In this document: positions 50,714 to 52,241 of the stretch, one piece after another | How the letters are laid out: each line of letters opens with the position of its first letter | Numbering within the stretch: the first letter of the stretch is position 1 | Origin: Pelargonium tetragonum | Taxonomy: Eukaryota > Streptophyta > Magnoliopsida > Geraniales > Geraniaceae | Direction: 5' to 3' | Assembly (NCBI GenBank): GCA_036897445.1 | Contig: JAYMTL010000132.1 | Location: forward strand, 1 to 52,241 | DNA length: 52,241 nucleotides | Position numbers and translations under genes: made by a program | The notes under the pieces: model-generated | Databases searched by the model: none | What the model saw: only the letters and a program-made list of their open reading frames with translations | What the model was told of the DNA's origin: nothing

Positions 50714-50960
50714 GTTTCATTTCTCCTATCTATAGTGCTAACTACCAAAGAATAAAAGAGGAATACCCCTTGCCAAGTAAATAGAACATATAATACAACA
50801 AATACAACCTAAATACCTAATGAATATCTCTTAACTACAATAACTAAAGTAAGTACAGCTTATAATAAGACAGGTACAATAGGCATAGCCCATTAGAAAC
50901 GAATAGTTATTAAAAGTAAAGGTACAGAAGAAGCTACGTACTTTTACTTAAAAAAAGACT

Positions 50961-52241
50961 CTTTGGTTTTCATTTAACCTTATTAACAAGGAAAAACTTA
51001 GATCACAAAAAATTAAGAAGTCAAGCGGAAATGCAATGGTTTACTCATCTCTTGGTTTATTACAGCATAGAAGTTTATTTCCATTTCTTTTGTAGGAATC
51101 GAATTCTTGTATAATCGAGTAAAGACCCGTGCTTTCTAACTTAATATGTATATGCTAGCTCTTTTAGGTTTTATATTACAGATCTAGTGTGGCTCGGAGC
51201 TCCTTTCTAAACAATAGGAATAGAAAAAGAGCTTTCTTGTTATAGACTACAATACCCGTTAGATTTTTATTAGTTTCAATAACTATCCCTCTAATCATAC
51301 AAAAACAAGAACTTCAGGAACTTTAAAGTAGGTGGGTAGAATCCAAAACAAGGATAAACAGAAATTAAGAATTAAACATATACTTGAGTAGAGCCTTAGC
51401 TTTACTTTAAAATAGCATTTAAAAACTTATCCAGAACTTTTTAAAGGATTCTCCATTATAGAGTTTTTTAGCTACCTGCTTTGTCTCGCCTTTACCTTCC
51501 TTCAGGGCGGTGCAGTTATTTCTTTTACTTGTTAAAATAAACAAACTAAGACCCCTCTTAAAGATCACCGGATACTAAACTACTTTCTTAAGGACACTCC
51601 ACCAAAACTTGTAATATAGAGATAAAGTTAACTCTTAAACTAGGAATATTGCAGGGAGCAGATTCCCATGAGTTAAGATAAAAAGAGTATTTGCTGAAAA
51701 TGTACTTTTATGTGGGGACAAAACAAAGGGGTGCTATATCTTGATCTTGCGGGATCCGGCTTTTAAGGATTTTTCCGGGGTTACCAAAAAAAGGTGATAT
51801 TATAGTAGAAGTCAACTTTCTTTTGAATCTTTTAAAATAATCCAAAAATCTGTGTTGAACTCCCGAAATTGGGATTCTCAATAATATAAATTTGAAAAGT
51901 GTCCCTTTCTGTCTTTCGCAAAAAAAAGCAAGTTAGGCAATGCCCGTTTTAGAAAGAATTTCTTTTTTATTTTGCTCTTATTACGTACTACGATTTAGCC
52001 TGTAAGGGTTTGGTACACATTTATGGTTTTATTTTAGCGGCTGCTTTGAGAGGTCTTAGGAATATAGAATTCTCTTTTTCGTAAAATTGATGAAGCGCCA
52101 AAGACTTTTACCCTTGTGTTGGTACAGAGTGAAAAGCCCGACCTTATATAAGTAAAAATCCCCTTTATCTTTCTTTGAACGAAGTGAAAACTTAGCCTTT
52201 TTTAACGGATCTACCTACCCTACTGTAACTAGAAAAAACTC
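50961..52241. other. gene-free right end
   Basis: No gene is supported. At about 51091-51160 the minus strand has TTCGATTCC and a CGGGTCTTTACTCG hairpin, faintly tRNA-like but not foldable. AACGAAGTGAA near 52187 also occurs near 50269. Confidence 0.65.

Larger units (their letters stand above)
50220..50960 (+). repeat. purine-rich island I
   Basis: The left half is full of TTTGAAG/GTGAAGAGG words and holds the two tRNA-like relics. The right half has the CAGTCGG stem-loop, the 15-bp tandem repeat and the exact AACTACAATAACTA match to island F, followed by GACAGGTACAAT. Confidence 0.45.

Noticed and set aside
1-52241. Ribosomal RNA, intact or in fragments
   Set aside because: I looked for conserved small- and large-subunit words (the 530-loop, decoding-site and sarcin-loop regions) and found none in convincing context. 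A covariance-model search would be decisive.
1-52241. CRISPR array, insertion sequence, LTR element or group I/II intron with its protein
   Set aside because: There are no regularly spaced repeats of the right size, no transposase, reverse transcriptase or homing endonuclease frame, and no long terminal repeats.

Overview
This window is a gene desert. The only gene I can support over 52,241 bases is one isolated, fully foldable tRNA-Cys(GCA) at 7377-7448 on the + strand. No protein-coding gene, rRNA, IS element, LTR element or CRISPR array could be recognised. Open frames are short (the longest is 100 codons, even with GTG/TTG starts allowed), mutually overlapping, and resemble no family I know. 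The DNA is AT-rich (roughly one third G+C by eye) and very rich in TA-containing words, including TAA and TAG.

The tRNA has a compact bacterial/organellar cloverleaf, no encoded CCA, and the U73 expected of tRNA-Cys. With the near absence of coding capacity, this best fits non-coding DNA of a greatly expanded organelle genome (plastid or mitochondrion) of an alga or other protist. That is inference. The organism is not identified, and the base composition is lower in G+C than known flowering-plant mitochondrial genomes.

Layout: 1-3.7 kb is featureless AT-rich DNA with small palindromes. 3.7-5.1 kb and 5.6-5.8 kb are purine-rich islands carrying dispersed repeat words. 7.38-7.45 kb is the tRNA-Cys. 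7.45-29 kb is desert with hairpins and degenerate tRNA-like sequences at 23.3, 26.4 and 26.5 kb. 29.0-29.3, 31.0-32.4, 36.9-37.6, 38.4-38.6 and 50.2-50.95 kb are further purine- or pyrimidine-rich islands in both orientations that share short repeats. More tRNA-like relics lie at 32.7, 38.6 and 50.3 kb. A GC-rich hairpin followed by a T tract lies at 39.2 kb.

Three patterns deserve follow-up. (1) Perfect hairpins built round a TAAA or TTTA turn recur more often than a simple base-composition model predicts. (2) GG/CC-centred palindromes, GGATCC above all, are over-represented. (3) Degenerate tRNA-like sequences, two spanning exactly 72 nt, sit on the strand opposite the intact tRNA. None of this shows genes working together. 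The window looks like a substrate on which short palindromic and island repeats have spread.
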